Below are positions 8,537 through 17,001 of a stretch of DNA of 64,000 nucleotides, piece after piece. Each line of letters begins with the position of its first letter. The stretch's first letter is position 1. The notes beneath the pieces were generated by a model that ran no database searches, was not told the DNA's origin, and was given only the letters and a program-made list of their open reading frames with translations. The stretch spans positions 434,001 to 498,000 of the forward strand of contig JAHDWK010000003.1 of the NCBI GenBank assembly GCA_023382655.1, written 5' to 3'. Origin of the DNA: Anaerolineae bacterium. GTDB taxonomy: Bacteria > Chloroflexota > Anaerolineae > Promineifilales > Promineifilaceae. The translations under genes and the position numbers were made by a program.

Positions 8537-10768
8537 TTATTCAGGCCGGTAAAGTGAGGTGGCGGGCAACAATTCTTCCTCGCGCCCTCTTTTGAGCGTG
8601 GAGTGGACGGCAAAAACGTTGGGCAGGGCCTTCATCTGGTGCAGGATGCGCACAAGCTGGCGGGGGGTGACAATGTCAATCGTGAGGTCAATATATACTT
8701 CGTTTAACTGGGAGGGGGGCGGGGTGTGGATGTAGGAGATGTTCATGTGTTCGTCTTGGATGAGGTGGGTGATTTCAAACAGGAGTCCGGGACGATCATA
8801 CACTTTGACGTGAATGTCTACCTGGCGCGCCTGGCGCGGCGTCTGGCCCCAGCCCAGCTTTAGGATGCGCCCCCACATGCGTTCAGGCTGAAGGGTGGGG
8901 CAATTGCGGCTGTGGACGGTGACGCCGCCATCTTTGCGCACAAAACCGATGATGACCCCTGGGGGACGGGGTTGGCAGGTGCTACAGAGGCGCAGGTTAC
9001 GGCCGTCAGCATTCATCACCACATACCGCTCTCTGTCATCACCCCAGACCTCGTTGTCCAGGGCGCGGGCCAGCCCCAGCGTCCACTTCTCCTCTAATAT
9101 GACCAGGGCTACAGTGGTAGGCAGCAGGTCGGCGCGCCCCAGGTCGTGATAAAGCGTCTGGGTGTGGCTGTAGCCAAATATCTCGGCAATGCGCATATGA
9201 CTGTATTCAGGAAAACCGAGCATACGCAGCTCATTCTCCAGAATTTGTTGGCCTTCGGTCACCGCTTGCTCTGCTGACAAGCGCCGGAACCAGCGGCGGG
9301 CATGGTGGCGGGCGTAATTGGTGACGATATAACCCAAATCTTCATCCAGCCAGGCGCGTTGGGGTTGCGCCCGCAGCTTTTTGACAATGCGTACCTGGTC
9401 GCCATCTTGTAATGGTTTATTGAGGGGATGCATTTCGTCATTTACCAGTGCGCCATAACATTGCTCGCCCAGCCCGGTATGAATGGCGTAGGCAAAATCA
9501 ATGGGTGTGGCGCCTTGGGGTAGTTCTTTTACATCACCGCGTGGTGTGTAGACCCGGATTTGTTTGACAAAAACATCCTCAACTACACCTTTGACGACGG
9601 CCGTTGGCGGTTGTTCCAGATTGATGTTACCACTGATGTTCTCAAAAAAAGCCTCCATCCGGTCAGCCACTCCCTTTGTCCAGAAGGGTGTGCCCTTATA
9701 AAGCCAGCGCGACAAAATGCCAATTTCGTCTACCTTGTTCATCGAGGCGGTGCGGAAACGCAGCTTCAAATGCTGCCCATTGGTGTGGATGACCGATGTG
9801 TGCAGCGACCGGTACAGATTTTCACGCGGCACGGCAATATAGTCGTCGAATTTGCCCGGAATGGGCCGCCATATCTGGTGCAAGTGACCCATTGCCAGAT
9901 AACAATCAGGAAATTCATCCACCAGAATAACCAGTCGTATGGTCTTGTCCAGGTCAAAATAGGAGACGCCACTGCGGCAAATATCCTGGTAAATGGTATA
10001 GATATTTTCCGGCGCATAAATGACATCTCGCACATCTACGTCAGCTTGCAGCAGCGCATCAAAAATCTCGGCTTTTATCATCTGGTAGTCAACTTGTTGG
10101 GCCTGCGTCAGGCGTTCTCGTTGCTCACGGATGATCTGGTAGGCATTGTTATCTAGCACTTGCAATGACAGCGCTTCCAGTTCATTTTTTAGATTCCAGA
10201 TACCCAGACGATTGGCCAACGGAGCATAAATGGCTAAGGTTTCCCTGGCTTTGTAGACCTGGCGATGGGGTTGGGTGGCTTTGATGGTGCGCATATTATG
10301 TAAACGGTCGAATAGTTTAATGATGACGGTGCGCACATCTACAGTCATAATGCTGAGCATCTTTTGCAGGGTAGCGTCTTCCACTTCTTTGTCGCTGAGC
10401 GTTTTGCCTTTGGCCACGCCTTTGGTGACATCTTTCAGCTTGGTAACTCCCGCTACCAACAGGGCGACTTCCTTGCCGAAGTTTTTTTCTATTTCTTTGA
10501 CAGTGACGCGGGTGTCTTCGGCCACATCATGCAGCAAAGCGGCGACCAGGGCCGGGGCGTCTAACTGGTATTCAGCCAGGTAATAGGCAACGGTAAGGGG
10601 ATGGGTAAAAAAAAGCTCGCCGGATTTACGGCGTTGGTCGCCATGTTCCCGACGAGCAAGGGCAAAGGCTTTTTGCACGTAAGCCCGATCCTCGATGTTG
10701 AGGTAACTATCTATATGCTCGAAAAACTCACGGCCGTCGGCAGCCAATGTCTCGCTCATAGCTGCCAA
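8537..10768 (-). CDS. RelA/SpoT homologue: intact (p)ppGpp hydrolase, degenerate synthetase
   Basis: A 743-residue long RSH protein with the full domain order: HD hydrolase (about 25-180), synthetase-like domain (about 235-350), TGS (about 385-450), helical and Cys-containing regions, and a C-terminal ACT domain (about 660-735). The hydrolase keeps FTHP (His56), LLHDVAEDT (His80-Asp81...Glu84-Asp85) and FDRLHNMRT. In the synthetase, an ungapped alignment to E. coli RelA puts Lys275 at the catalytic Asp and Lys335 at the catalytic Glu of the EIQIRT strand, and the ATP-binding RPK before HIYS is lost. The usual RFKD or EFDD motif is KFDD. It probably degrades alarmone only. The start is TTG 10768 (used for numbering) or ATG 10759. 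It follows the response regulator gene by 34 bp. Confidence 0.92.
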   Translation of the reverse strand: MAAMSETLAADGREFFEHIDSYLNIEDRAYVQKAFALARREHGDQRRKSGELFFTHPLTVAYYLAEYQLDAPALVAALLHDVAEDTRVTVKEIEKNFGKEVALLVAGVTKLKDVTKGVAKGKTLSDKEVEDATLQKMLSIMTVDVRTVIIKLFDRLHNMRTIKATQPHRQVYKARETLAIYAPLANRLGIWNLKNELEALSLQVLDNNAYQIIREQRERLTQAQQVDYQMIKAEIFDALLQADVDVRDVIYAPENIYTIYQDICRSGVSYFDLDKTIRLVILVDEFPDCYLAMGHLHQIWRPIPGKFDDYIAVPRENLYRSLHTSVIHTNGQHLKLRFRTASMNKVDEIGILSRWLYKGTPFWTKGVADRMEAFFENISGNINLEQPPTAVVKGVVEDVFVKQIRVYTPRGDVKELPQGATPIDFAYAIHTGLGEQCYGALVNDEMHPLNKPLQDGDQVRIVKKLRAQPQRAWLDEDLGYIVTNYARHHARRWFRRLSAEQAVTEGQQILENELRMLGFPEYSHMRIAEIFGYSHTQTLYHDLGRADLLPTTVALVILEEKWTLGLARALDNEVWGDDRERYVVMNADGRNLRLCSTCQPRPPGVIIGFVRKDGGVTVHSRNCPTLQPERMWGRILKLGWGQTPRQARQVDIHVKVYDRPGLLFEITHLIQDEHMNISYIHTPPPSQLNEVYIDLTIDIVTPRQLVRILHQMKALPNVFAVHSTLKRGREEELLPATSLYRPE

Positions 10769-10802
10769 TGATAGATGAATTTTGCCAAAAATTAAAACAG
10801 GT

Positions 10803-11537
10803 CTAACTCTTCTTAAAATCTATGAAACGATAACCAACCCCCCTCTCGGTGAGGATGTAATGGGGGCTGGCCGGGTCTTCCTCAATTTTCTTCCGCAAAT
10901 AGTTAATGTACAGCCGCAAATAGTGGGTTTCATCCCGATATTCGTAGCCCCAAACTTTAGCCAGCAACGTTTCATGGGGCACCACCCAACCGGCGTTTTG
11001 GATGAGAGTGTATAGCAGGCGATATTCCGTAGGCCGCAATTCAACCCGCTGTCCGGCGACAATGACCTGGTGGCGATTGAAATCTACCGAGAGGCGCTCA
11101 TCAATGCGCAGGATGGTGCGGGGTGGTGGCGCCGGCCATTCGGCGCGGCGCAGCACGGCTTCCACCCGGCTGACCAGTTCGCGGGGGCTGAACGGTTTGG
11201 TGATATAGTCATCGGCGCCTAAGCCTAATCCTTGAATTTTATCTTCCTCATCGCTTTTGACGGTGAGCAGGATGACGGGCACGGTGGAAATCTCGCGCAG
11301 AAGACGTAGTGTTTCAAATCCATCCATTTGGGGCATCATGACATCCATGATGACCAGGTCTGGCGTGAAAACGCGAATTTGTTCCAGGGCGTTAAGGCCG
11401 TTATCAGCTTCGATGATCTGGTACCCTTCCAGTTCCAGATTCATACGAATGAAACGGCGCATCCGGGCTTCATCATCCACCACCAAAATAAGGCGCGGCG
11501 CTGCCGGTTCTAGCGTTGTTGGGATTTTTTCCACCAT
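10803..11537 (-). CDS. OmpR/PhoB-type response regulator
   Basis: A 244-residue two-component regulator. Receiver domain at about 15-130 with the acidic pair DD at 21-22, phospho-acceptor Asp65 in [14 protein letters not shown], and the conserved Lys in DDYITKPF. The C-terminal winged helix (about 145-240) has [31 protein letters not shown] and the wing GVGYRF. It should bind DNA as a dimer once phosphorylated. No histidine kinase gene is adjacent, so the partner is elsewhere. Only 34 bp separate it from the RSH gene downstream, suggesting co-transcription. A 15-bp-stem hairpin isolates it from the signalling cassette upstream. Confidence 0.95.
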   Translation of the reverse strand: MVEKIPTTLEPAAPRLILVVDDEARMRRFIRMNLELEGYQIIEADNGLNALEQIRVFTPDLVIMDVMMPQMDGFETLRLLREISTVPVILLTVKSDEEDKIQGLGLGADDYITKPFSPRELVSRVEAVLRRAEWPAPPPRTILRIDERLSVDFNRHQVIVAGQRVELRPTEYRLLYTLIQNAGWVVPHETLLAKVWGYEYRDETHYLRLYINYLRKKIEEDPASPHYILTERGVGYRFIDFKKS

Positions 11538-11555
11538 CGTCTAATTTATCTTCGG

Positions 11556-11588
11556 AGACCTGACAGGTTTCCAAAACCTGTCAGGTCT
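11556..11588. terminator. 33-bp hairpin, AGACCYGA family copy 1
   Basis: AGACCTGACAGGTTT - cca - AAACCTGTCAGGTCT is a perfect 15-bp stem with a 3-nt loop, in the spacer between two minus-strand genes. It is one of four copies of the same hairpin design (others at 11856, 23513 and 26929). It probably stops transcription from the signalling cassette. Confidence 0.7.
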
Positions 11589-11600
11589 GGACCGTTATGA

Positions 11601-11840
11601 TCAATCACGCACGAAGCCAATCACGTCTTCGGTTTCAGCAGACGGCAGAATCTGGACAAAATTGATGCGATGCCAGGGGAGCATCATGCTGGTGACATTT
11701 TCGTCCAGGTAGTGCAGGTCGCTGCCATCCCGCAGGCGCGGGTTGAGCAAGGTAATGTAGGTGCAGTTTGGATCTGGCGTTTCTTCCATTTCACAAACGA
11801 CGGCGTCTTCATTATTGATGTGTACGATTACGCTGATCAT
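11601..11840 (-). CDS. Small conserved hypothetical protein, 79 aa
   Basis: I do not recognise a domain. The protein is acidic and strand-rich, starting MISVIVHINNEDAVVCEMEE, with no signal or membrane segment. Residues around LPWHRINFVQILPS suggest a small beta-barrel or a nucleic-acid or peptide-binding fold, but that is only an impression. It is flanked on both sides by copies of the 33-bp hairpin family, exactly 300 bp apart, so it may form its own transcription unit behind the FHA gene. AGGGAGAAGGCC precedes its ATG at 11840. Location at the end of the kinase/phosphatase/VWA/FHA cassette hints at a related role. Confidence 0.7.
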   Translation of the reverse strand: MISVIVHINNEDAVVCEMEETPDPNCTYITLLNPRLRDGSDLHYLDENVTSMMLPWHRINFVQILPSAETEDVIGFVRD

Positions 11841-11855
11841 GGCCTTCTCCCTGTA

Positions 11856-11888
11856 AGACCCGAAGGGTTTCTAAAACTCTTCGGGTCT
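11856..11888. terminator. 33-bp hairpin, AGACCYGA family copy 2
   Basis: AGACCCGAAGGGTTT - cta - AAACTCTTCGGGTCT, 15-bp stem with one mismatch and a 3-nt loop, lies between the FHA gene and the 79-aa gene. It starts exactly 300 bp from copy 1. Confidence 0.65.
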
Positions 11889-11892
11889 GTAA

Positions 11893-12396
11893 TCAATCAA
11901 TAAAAATGTGCAAGAGTAAATCGCCGAAGCGAATTTCATCCCCGTTTTTGAGGGGGTAGGGACGGTGGGGTGGCAGCCGGTAGGTGTTGAGCATGGTGCC
12001 ATTGGTGCTGTCCAGATCAATGAGAACGATGCCTTTTTTGACCGATTTGATGTTGGCGTGCAGGCGAGAGACGCCTTTTTCGGCGCCGTCGTCTGGGGAA
12101 AGATCAAGTTCGGGTGTTGCTTCGGCGTCAGCACGCCCTACTTTGATCTCGTTACGCAGTTCTAGCTGCAAACGGCGACGGCTGCTGGGAATGACAAAGG
12201 TGATATGGCGGGGGTCTACGGCCGTTTCCAACTCTTCTTTGGTCAGTGGCGGCGGCGGCGCATGGACGGCAAACTCAGAAAAGGGGAGGATGGTTGTTTG
12301 GCCCTTAGCTACTTGCTCCACCAGGAAAGCACCACACTCGGTACAAAACAGAGCGCCCACATATTGGTTCTTGCCACACTCAACACATCTAATCAT
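11893..12396 (-). CDS. Zinc-ribbon plus FHA domain protein
   Basis: A 167-residue cytoplasmic protein. The first 25 residues hold a zinc ribbon with Cys4-x2-Cys7 and Cys18-x2-Cys21. The C-terminal half (about 80-165) is an FHA domain showing KVGRADA, GVSRLHANI and DSTNGTMLN, the residues that bind phosphothreonine peptides. It therefore probably reads the phosphorylation marks made by the Ser/Thr kinase encoded upstream in the same operon. ATG 12396 is chosen because it begins just before the zinc ribbon and overlaps the preceding VWA gene by 8 bp; a longer frame exists but lies wholly inside that gene. Confidence 0.92.
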   Translation of the reverse strand: MIRCVECGKNQYVGALFCTECGAFLVEQVAKGQTTILPFSEFAVHAPPPPLTKEELETAVDPRHITFVIPSSRRRLQLELRNEIKVGRADAEATPELDLSPDDGAEKGVSRLHANIKSVKKGIVLIDLDSTNGTMLNTYRLPPHRPYPLKNGDEIRFGDLLLHIFID

Positions 12397-13861
12397 TGTC
12401 GTCGGTGTCAAAATAGGAGGTGTGGGAGACCAGGGCGCGGGTGCCAAACTTGAGTTTTTTACGGCCGTCTAACGACATGGTCCCTGCCTGCAAAATTCGT
12501 TCAGCTTCAAAATGGGCTTGCTGCGCCAGTTGTCCTTCACCTGCTTCGACGAGCCGGGTGGTCAGATGGCGCATCCGGCGCGCGGCTGCTTCCAGGTCGC
12601 CCGCTTCCACATCCTCCCATACCCGTTCATTCATCCGGTACATATTGAGCAGCCGCACCGCCTCTACAATTGGCTCCGGCGGCGTTTGCATTTGGGCATT
12701 CTTCAGCACGTTCACCCGCACATGTTGGTTAAACGTTTGCTGCTGCATTTGTTTGGCGGGAATATCAGCCACCAGGTTGATGGGGATACTCAGCCGCCTT
12801 TCTGTGGTCTGCGGGCGGATGTTCATTTCCAGCAAAAACGCCAGACGGGAACGCCCCTCTACGTTGCCCAGGCGGATCACATTTTCATCCAGAACCAATG
12901 GTTGGGCAAAAGGCACAATCTTGTAACCATATTCCAATGACAAAAAGTCAGGGAAATCTTGTTGCAGCCGCATGTTTTGGGCGTAAACCGTGCCCATGCC
13001 GGTGATGCGCTCTTGCAGCTTTTGTACCACGCTCTTCGGTTGCTCAATAAAACCTGACTGACCGCCAGAGGGGGCCACCAATTGATCTAAAAACTGGTCA
13101 TTCCAATCAGAGCCAATGCCAAACGCCGTGATACCAATGCCGTCTACGGCCGTGCGCGCCGCCAACTCCAGACATTGTTTATCATCCCCATATGTGTGCC
13201 CATCGGTCAATAAGATCAGGTGGTTGGCATATTCAGTCAGGGCTGACTGCCGCAATTCTTTAGCGCCCGCAGCCAAACCCTGGTAAATCTCCGTGCCGCC
13301 AGAGGCTTCAATGGCGTGTAGTTTGCGTAAGACAGAAGTTTTTTGGTGCAACGGCTCGGCCGACGTGACTACCTCAGCCCGGTCACTGAAACTGATGATG
13401 GATAAGACATCGGCCGGTGTTAGCTTCTCAATAACCAGTTCAACGGCCGCTTTCACCGCATCCAACCGCCGCCCTTGCATGGAAGTGCTGCGGTCAATCA
13501 CCAGGCACAAATTCAGCGGCAATTGTTGGCCGCTGCTTTGTTTGGGCGGGCGAATATCTACCAGCAGGTAAAGGCGCTGGTCGGTATCAGAAACTTCTAC
13601 CTGGTCACGGCTGAGGGTAAGCTCAATATCCAGGTCCACCATGGTGGTTTCCACCAGGAGCGAGTCATAGGTGGTGCGTCGTACGGGATCGCTGAGGACT
13701 TCATACGCATTGAGCAAACGTTGGTAATCGGCGTTACGCGCGGGATCGCGTTCTGTGAGGGCAAAACTCTTTTGCAGGGTTTCAAAAGCAATACGGATTG
13801 CGGCTGCTTTTGCTTTGGGATCAACTCCCAAGATGGCATAGTAGTCAAAAATCTTGCTCAT
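12389..13861 (-). CDS. J-domain-like plus von Willebrand A domain protein
   Basis: A 490-residue cytoplasmic fusion. Residues 5-70 resemble a DnaJ J-domain (DYYAILGVDPKA...NAYEVLSDPVRRTTYD) but the HPD tripeptide needed to stimulate DnaK is missing, with ERDPAR in its place. Residues 115-290 form a VWA domain with a complete MIDAS motif Asp123-Arg-Ser125-Thr-Ser127 and LLTDGHTYG. The C-terminal 200 residues are a VWA-associated beta region and helices. It lies between the PP2C and FHA genes and overlaps the FHA gene by 8 bp. VWA proteins next to a PP2C and a kinase are known from TerY-P type triads; the target here is unknown. Confidence 0.9.
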   Translation of the reverse strand: MSKIFDYYAILGVDPKAKAAAIRIAFETLQKSFALTERDPARNADYQRLLNAYEVLSDPVRRTTYDSLLVETTMVDLDIELTLSRDQVEVSDTDQRLYLLVDIRPPKQSSGQQLPLNLCLVIDRSTSMQGRRLDAVKAAVELVIEKLTPADVLSIISFSDRAEVVTSAEPLHQKTSVLRKLHAIEASGGTEIYQGLAAGAKELRQSALTEYANHLILLTDGHTYGDDKQCLELAARTAVDGIGITAFGIGSDWNDQFLDQLVAPSGGQSGFIEQPKSVVQKLQERITGMGTVYAQNMRLQQDFPDFLSLEYGYKIVPFAQPLVLDENVIRLGNVEGRSRLAFLLEMNIRPQTTERRLSIPINLVADIPAKQMQQQTFNQHVRVNVLKNAQMQTPPEPIVEAVRLLNMYRMNERVWEDVEAGDLEAAARRMRHLTTRLVEAGEGQLAQQAHFEAERILQAGTMSLDGRKKLKFGTRALVSHTSYFDTDDND

Positions 13862-13917
13862 TTGAAACCTGGTTATAATCAGGGCAAAAGGTTTTTCTAT
13901 TTCTTACGCTGCGACAA

Positions 13918-14901
13918 TTACAGGCTGAACTCCACCAATATCGCCGTCACATTGTCATTGCTGTTGGCAGCCATAGCAGCATGATACAGGTCGTCTACCA
14001 TTTGTTGAATCGGTTTGTCTTGTTTCAAAATGTCATTCATGGCATCATCAGACACAAAACCACACAATCCATCGCTGCAAAGCAGCAGTTTCCCTTTCTT
14101 GGGCAGCAGGCGCATATAGGTGTCAATTTCTACCTCTTCTCCCTGACCGACGGCGCGCAACAGGACGTTACGATAACGATAGACTGTCGCTTCTTCGGCC
14201 GTCAACTGACCCACATCTTGTAGCCGTTGTACCAGGGAATGGTCGTTGGTGATAGCCTCAAATTTCTCATCGGTGTGCAGGTAGAGGCGGCTATCGCCCA
14301 CATGGGCGACGTGCAAACGGCTGCCTAATAGCAGGGCGACGGTGAGGGTTGTGCCGCTGTCTACGTCGGGTTCGTCCTGGTAGACGGCCGTGTTTGCAAT
14401 CTGTACCGCTTCTACCAACGTATCCCGAATGCCTACCTGGGGCGGCGTGTCATGCGCCAGGAGCGGTAGATAGATTTCCTTCAAAATATGATTGGCTGCT
14501 TGCCGTGAAGCGATCTTGCTGGCCACATGCCCGTTGGTGTGCCCACCCATGCCATCGGCGACAATATAGAGGCCAAAGGGCATCATGGTAAAATGCCCGC
14601 CGGTTTCCGAGGCAAAGGCAACGCAGGAATCCTCATTCCGTTCACGGGCGCCAATATCGCATCGTTTGGCATAATGGATGACGGCTTCGGCTTTGGCAGC
14701 AGAGGTTGCCAGGCCAGAGATAACCCCTTTGGCGCCGGGAATGACCAGTGGGGGTAGTTCTTCCGTTTTACCTGTTTCACCCGCGGCTGTTTCTTCTGCC
14801 CCATAAACAAAAGGATGTGTTTCCGGCAGGGTGTGTGGGGCGTCATTGCCTCCCTCTATTGCCAAATCGTCCGATTCTGAAAATGTAGTTGATTCATTCA
14901 T
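13918..14901 (-). CDS. PP2C-family Ser/Thr protein phosphatase
   Basis: A 327-residue metal-dependent phosphatase that should reverse phosphorylation by the neighbouring kinase. The first 75 residues are a low-complexity acidic tail. The catalytic domain shows the family motifs in order: ARERNEDS, YIVADGMGGHTNG, DSGTTLTVALL, VAHVGDSRLYL, LLLCSDGL and SNDNVTAILV, with the metal-binding aspartates present. It has no membrane helix. It is separated by 77 bp from the kinase gene upstream and by 56 bp from the VWA gene downstream, consistent with one operon from the promoter near 17000. Confidence 0.95.
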   Translation of the reverse strand: MNESTTFSESDDLAIEGGNDAPHTLPETHPFVYGAEETAAGETGKTEELPPLVIPGAKGVISGLATSAAKAEAVIHYAKRCDIGARERNEDSCVAFASETGGHFTMMPFGLYIVADGMGGHTNGHVASKIASRQAANHILKEIYLPLLAHDTPPQVGIRDTLVEAVQIANTAVYQDEPDVDSGTTLTVALLLGSRLHVAHVGDSRLYLHTDEKFEAITNDHSLVQRLQDVGQLTAEEATVYRYRNVLLRAVGQGEEVEIDTYMRLLPKKGKLLLCSDGLCGFVSDDAMNDILKQDKPIQQMVDDLYHAAMAANSNDNVTAILVEFSL

Positions 14902-14978
14902 TAGCGTTAAGCCTAAACAAGTGTGCCAGACCGTTCACGAACGGGCAGACGGTTCGCAAACGATCGGCCAGTTTGCTG

Positions 14979-16940
14979 TTATGCCGGTAAGGCATATAAA
15001 GTATGGTTGCTAGAACCAATAAAGATCATGTCATCCATCACCACAGGGGAAGCAATAAAACGGCCGTCGGTATCAAACCGCCAGCGCAAATCCCCCCGCC
15101 GTAGACTCAGACAGTAAAGTGTACCATCCGTAGAACCAATATACACAGCATCATGGGAAACGGCCGGGGAAGACGTGACCTGGCCTTTCGTTTCAAAACT
15201 CCATAACTGGCGGCCCGATTCGGTATCCAGGGCGTAGAGATTGCCGTCAGCAGAGCCGATAAAAACCATCGTATCATAGACAATGGGGGAGGCGACGATG
15301 GGTCGGCGGGCGCGGAATCGCCAGATGACATACCCGGAGGTCGCATCTAATGCATACATGGTGGCGTCATGGGAGCCAATGTAAACGATCTCATTTGCCA
15401 GGGTAGGTGATGAGGTTACGTTCCGTTTGGCCTGCGCCTGCCAGACCGTTTTACCGGAGGCCAGTTCCAGGCAGAAAATGTACCCCCCTTCGGTGCCAAA
15501 AAACACCCGTTCATCATCCACATAAGGGGTGGAGCGCACGGGGCTGTAGGCGCGCGCTTTCCAGGCCGAGCGGCCTGTTCTGACGTTGACGGCATAAAAA
15601 TGGCCGTCGTCAGAACCAAAAAAAGCGTGATCGAAACGAACTCGTGGGGAGGTGTAGATGGGGCCACCTGTGGCAAAACGCCAATTTTGGCGTCCTGTGC
15701 GCGTCTGAATGCTATACAGATGCCGGTCTACAGAGCCGATAAAGATGTTTTCTTCATACACAAAGGGGGCCGAACCCCCTACATTGTCCAGTGCCGGGAA
15801 TTTCCATATAAATTCTCCTTTGGCCTGGGAAAGGGCGTAGAGGTTGTTGTCATAGGCGCTGACAAAAGCCATGCCGTTGGCCACGGCTACTCGCCGCCGG
15901 ATTTCATCCTCACACCGGAAAGTCCAGACTGGTTTGATCTGGCTGACAGCGGGGGTGGCGGCATTGGTGGTGGGCGTCACAACGGCCGTGCCTGCCGGTA
16001 TGTTTGAAAAAGCGGTGGCGGCGGTGGCGGGAGTGCTGACGGCCGTTGCCGCCAAACCAGGTCGGCGCAAGGCCTCCACGGCCATCTTGAGCGCCTGGGC
16101 ATTGGGATACCGGTCAACGGGGTCATACGCCAGACAACGCATGATGATCGCTTCAAATTCGGGGGAAACGTTGGGGTTTGTCTGCGCAATGGGGCGTTCG
16201 TTAAAAGTAAACGGTGGTTCCAGCCGGGGGTCTTTTTTTGTGAGCAGGTGATGCAGGGTCGCGCCCAGGGCGTAGATATCGCCGGCCGGTTCGGCCCGGC
16301 CCCGGTATTGTTCTGGCGGTGAATAACCTTCGGTGCCGATCATGGTGCCTTTGTCGCCCGTCTCAAACACTTTGGCGATACCAAAGTCAATGAGGACGAT
16401 ACGGCCGTATTGATCCAGCATAATGTTCGACGGTTTCACATCGCGGAAGACAATGGGCTGCGGCCGCTGGTTATGCAGATGTTCCAGAGCATCACACAGT
16501 TGAATAGCCCATTCCACCGCCGTTGTTTGATCCAACAAATCGGTGGACTCCTCCAGCCATTGATCCAGGTCTTTGCCGCGAATCAGGTCTAACACCAGAT
16601 AAGAGCGGTCTTCCTCGGTGAAATAGTCAGACACATCAGGAATGGCCGGATGGTCCAGCATAGCCAGCATACTGGCTTCTCGTTCAAAGGATTTAATGGT
16701 GAGTTCCCGCATCTGAGGATCGGGGGCGGAAATGACCATTTCTTTAATGGCGCAGAGTTTGGTCACATTGGGGAAGCGCATATCGCGCGCTTTGTAAACG
16801 GAGCTAAAACCACCAGAACCCAGTGTCCCCACAATGCGATACCGGTCTTGCAGCATGTCACCGGGTTGCAAACGTGCTTTGGCGGTCGCTTTCTGACGAT
16901 TCCGTTTGCTGGCTAGTTGTCTGGTGGTTAATTGCCCCAT
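14979..16940 (-). CDS. Ser/Thr protein kinase with C-terminal PQQ-type beta-propeller
   Basis: A 653-residue eukaryotic-like kinase. The kinase domain (about 34-290) has the glycine loop GTLGSGGFSSVYKA, Lys66 in AIKE, Glu87, FRDVKPSN with catalytic Asp167 (the usual HRD His is Phe165), DFG at 185-187 and GTEGYSPPEQY. A Thr/Ala-rich linker leads to seven full propeller repeats plus a half (each near NLYALDTESGRQLWSF), closing an eight-bladed PQQ-like propeller. Unlike many relatives there is no transmembrane helix between the halves, so the propeller is probably a cytoplasmic sensor or docking platform. It heads the phosphatase/VWA/FHA cassette and has its own promoter. Confidence 0.95.
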   Translation of the reverse strand: MGQLTTRQLASKRNRQKATAKARLQPGDMLQDRYRIVGTLGSGGFSSVYKARDMRFPNVTKLCAIKEMVISAPDPQMRELTIKSFEREASMLAMLDHPAIPDVSDYFTEEDRSYLVLDLIRGKDLDQWLEESTDLLDQTTAVEWAIQLCDALEHLHNQRPQPIVFRDVKPSNIMLDQYGRIVLIDFGIAKVFETGDKGTMIGTEGYSPPEQYRGRAEPAGDIYALGATLHHLLTKKDPRLEPPFTFNERPIAQTNPNVSPEFEAIIMRCLAYDPVDRYPNAQALKMAVEALRRPGLAATAVSTPATAATAFSNIPAGTAVVTPTTNAATPAVSQIKPVWTFRCEDEIRRRVAVANGMAFVSAYDNNLYALSQAKGEFIWKFPALDNVGGSAPFVYEENIFIGSVDRHLYSIQTRTGRQNWRFATGGPIYTSPRVRFDHAFFGSDDGHFYAVNVRTGRSAWKARAYSPVRSTPYVDDERVFFGTEGGYIFCLELASGKTVWQAQAKRNVTSSPTLANEIVYIGSHDATMYALDATSGYVIWRFRARRPIVASPIVYDTMVFIGSADGNLYALDTESGRQLWSFETKGQVTSSPAVSHDAVYIGSTDGTLYCLSLRRGDLRWRFDTDGRFIASPVVMDDMIFIGSSNHTLYALPA

Positions 16941-16971
16941 AGTTATCAGGTCTCTCTTCCTGTGATGGCTA

Positions 16972-17001
16972 ATTATAAGTTGACCCCCGCGAAATGATCA
17001 A
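16972..17001 (-). promoter_or_regulatory. Promoter of the kinase-phosphatase-VWA-FHA operon (TTGATC - 18 bp - TATAAT)
   Basis: On the minus strand TTGATC (17001-16996) and a perfect TATAAT (16977-16972) are 18 bp apart. The start point would be near 16965, with a 25-nt leader to ATG 16940. The promoter overlaps the stop of the upstream PIG-L gene. Confidence 0.65.
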
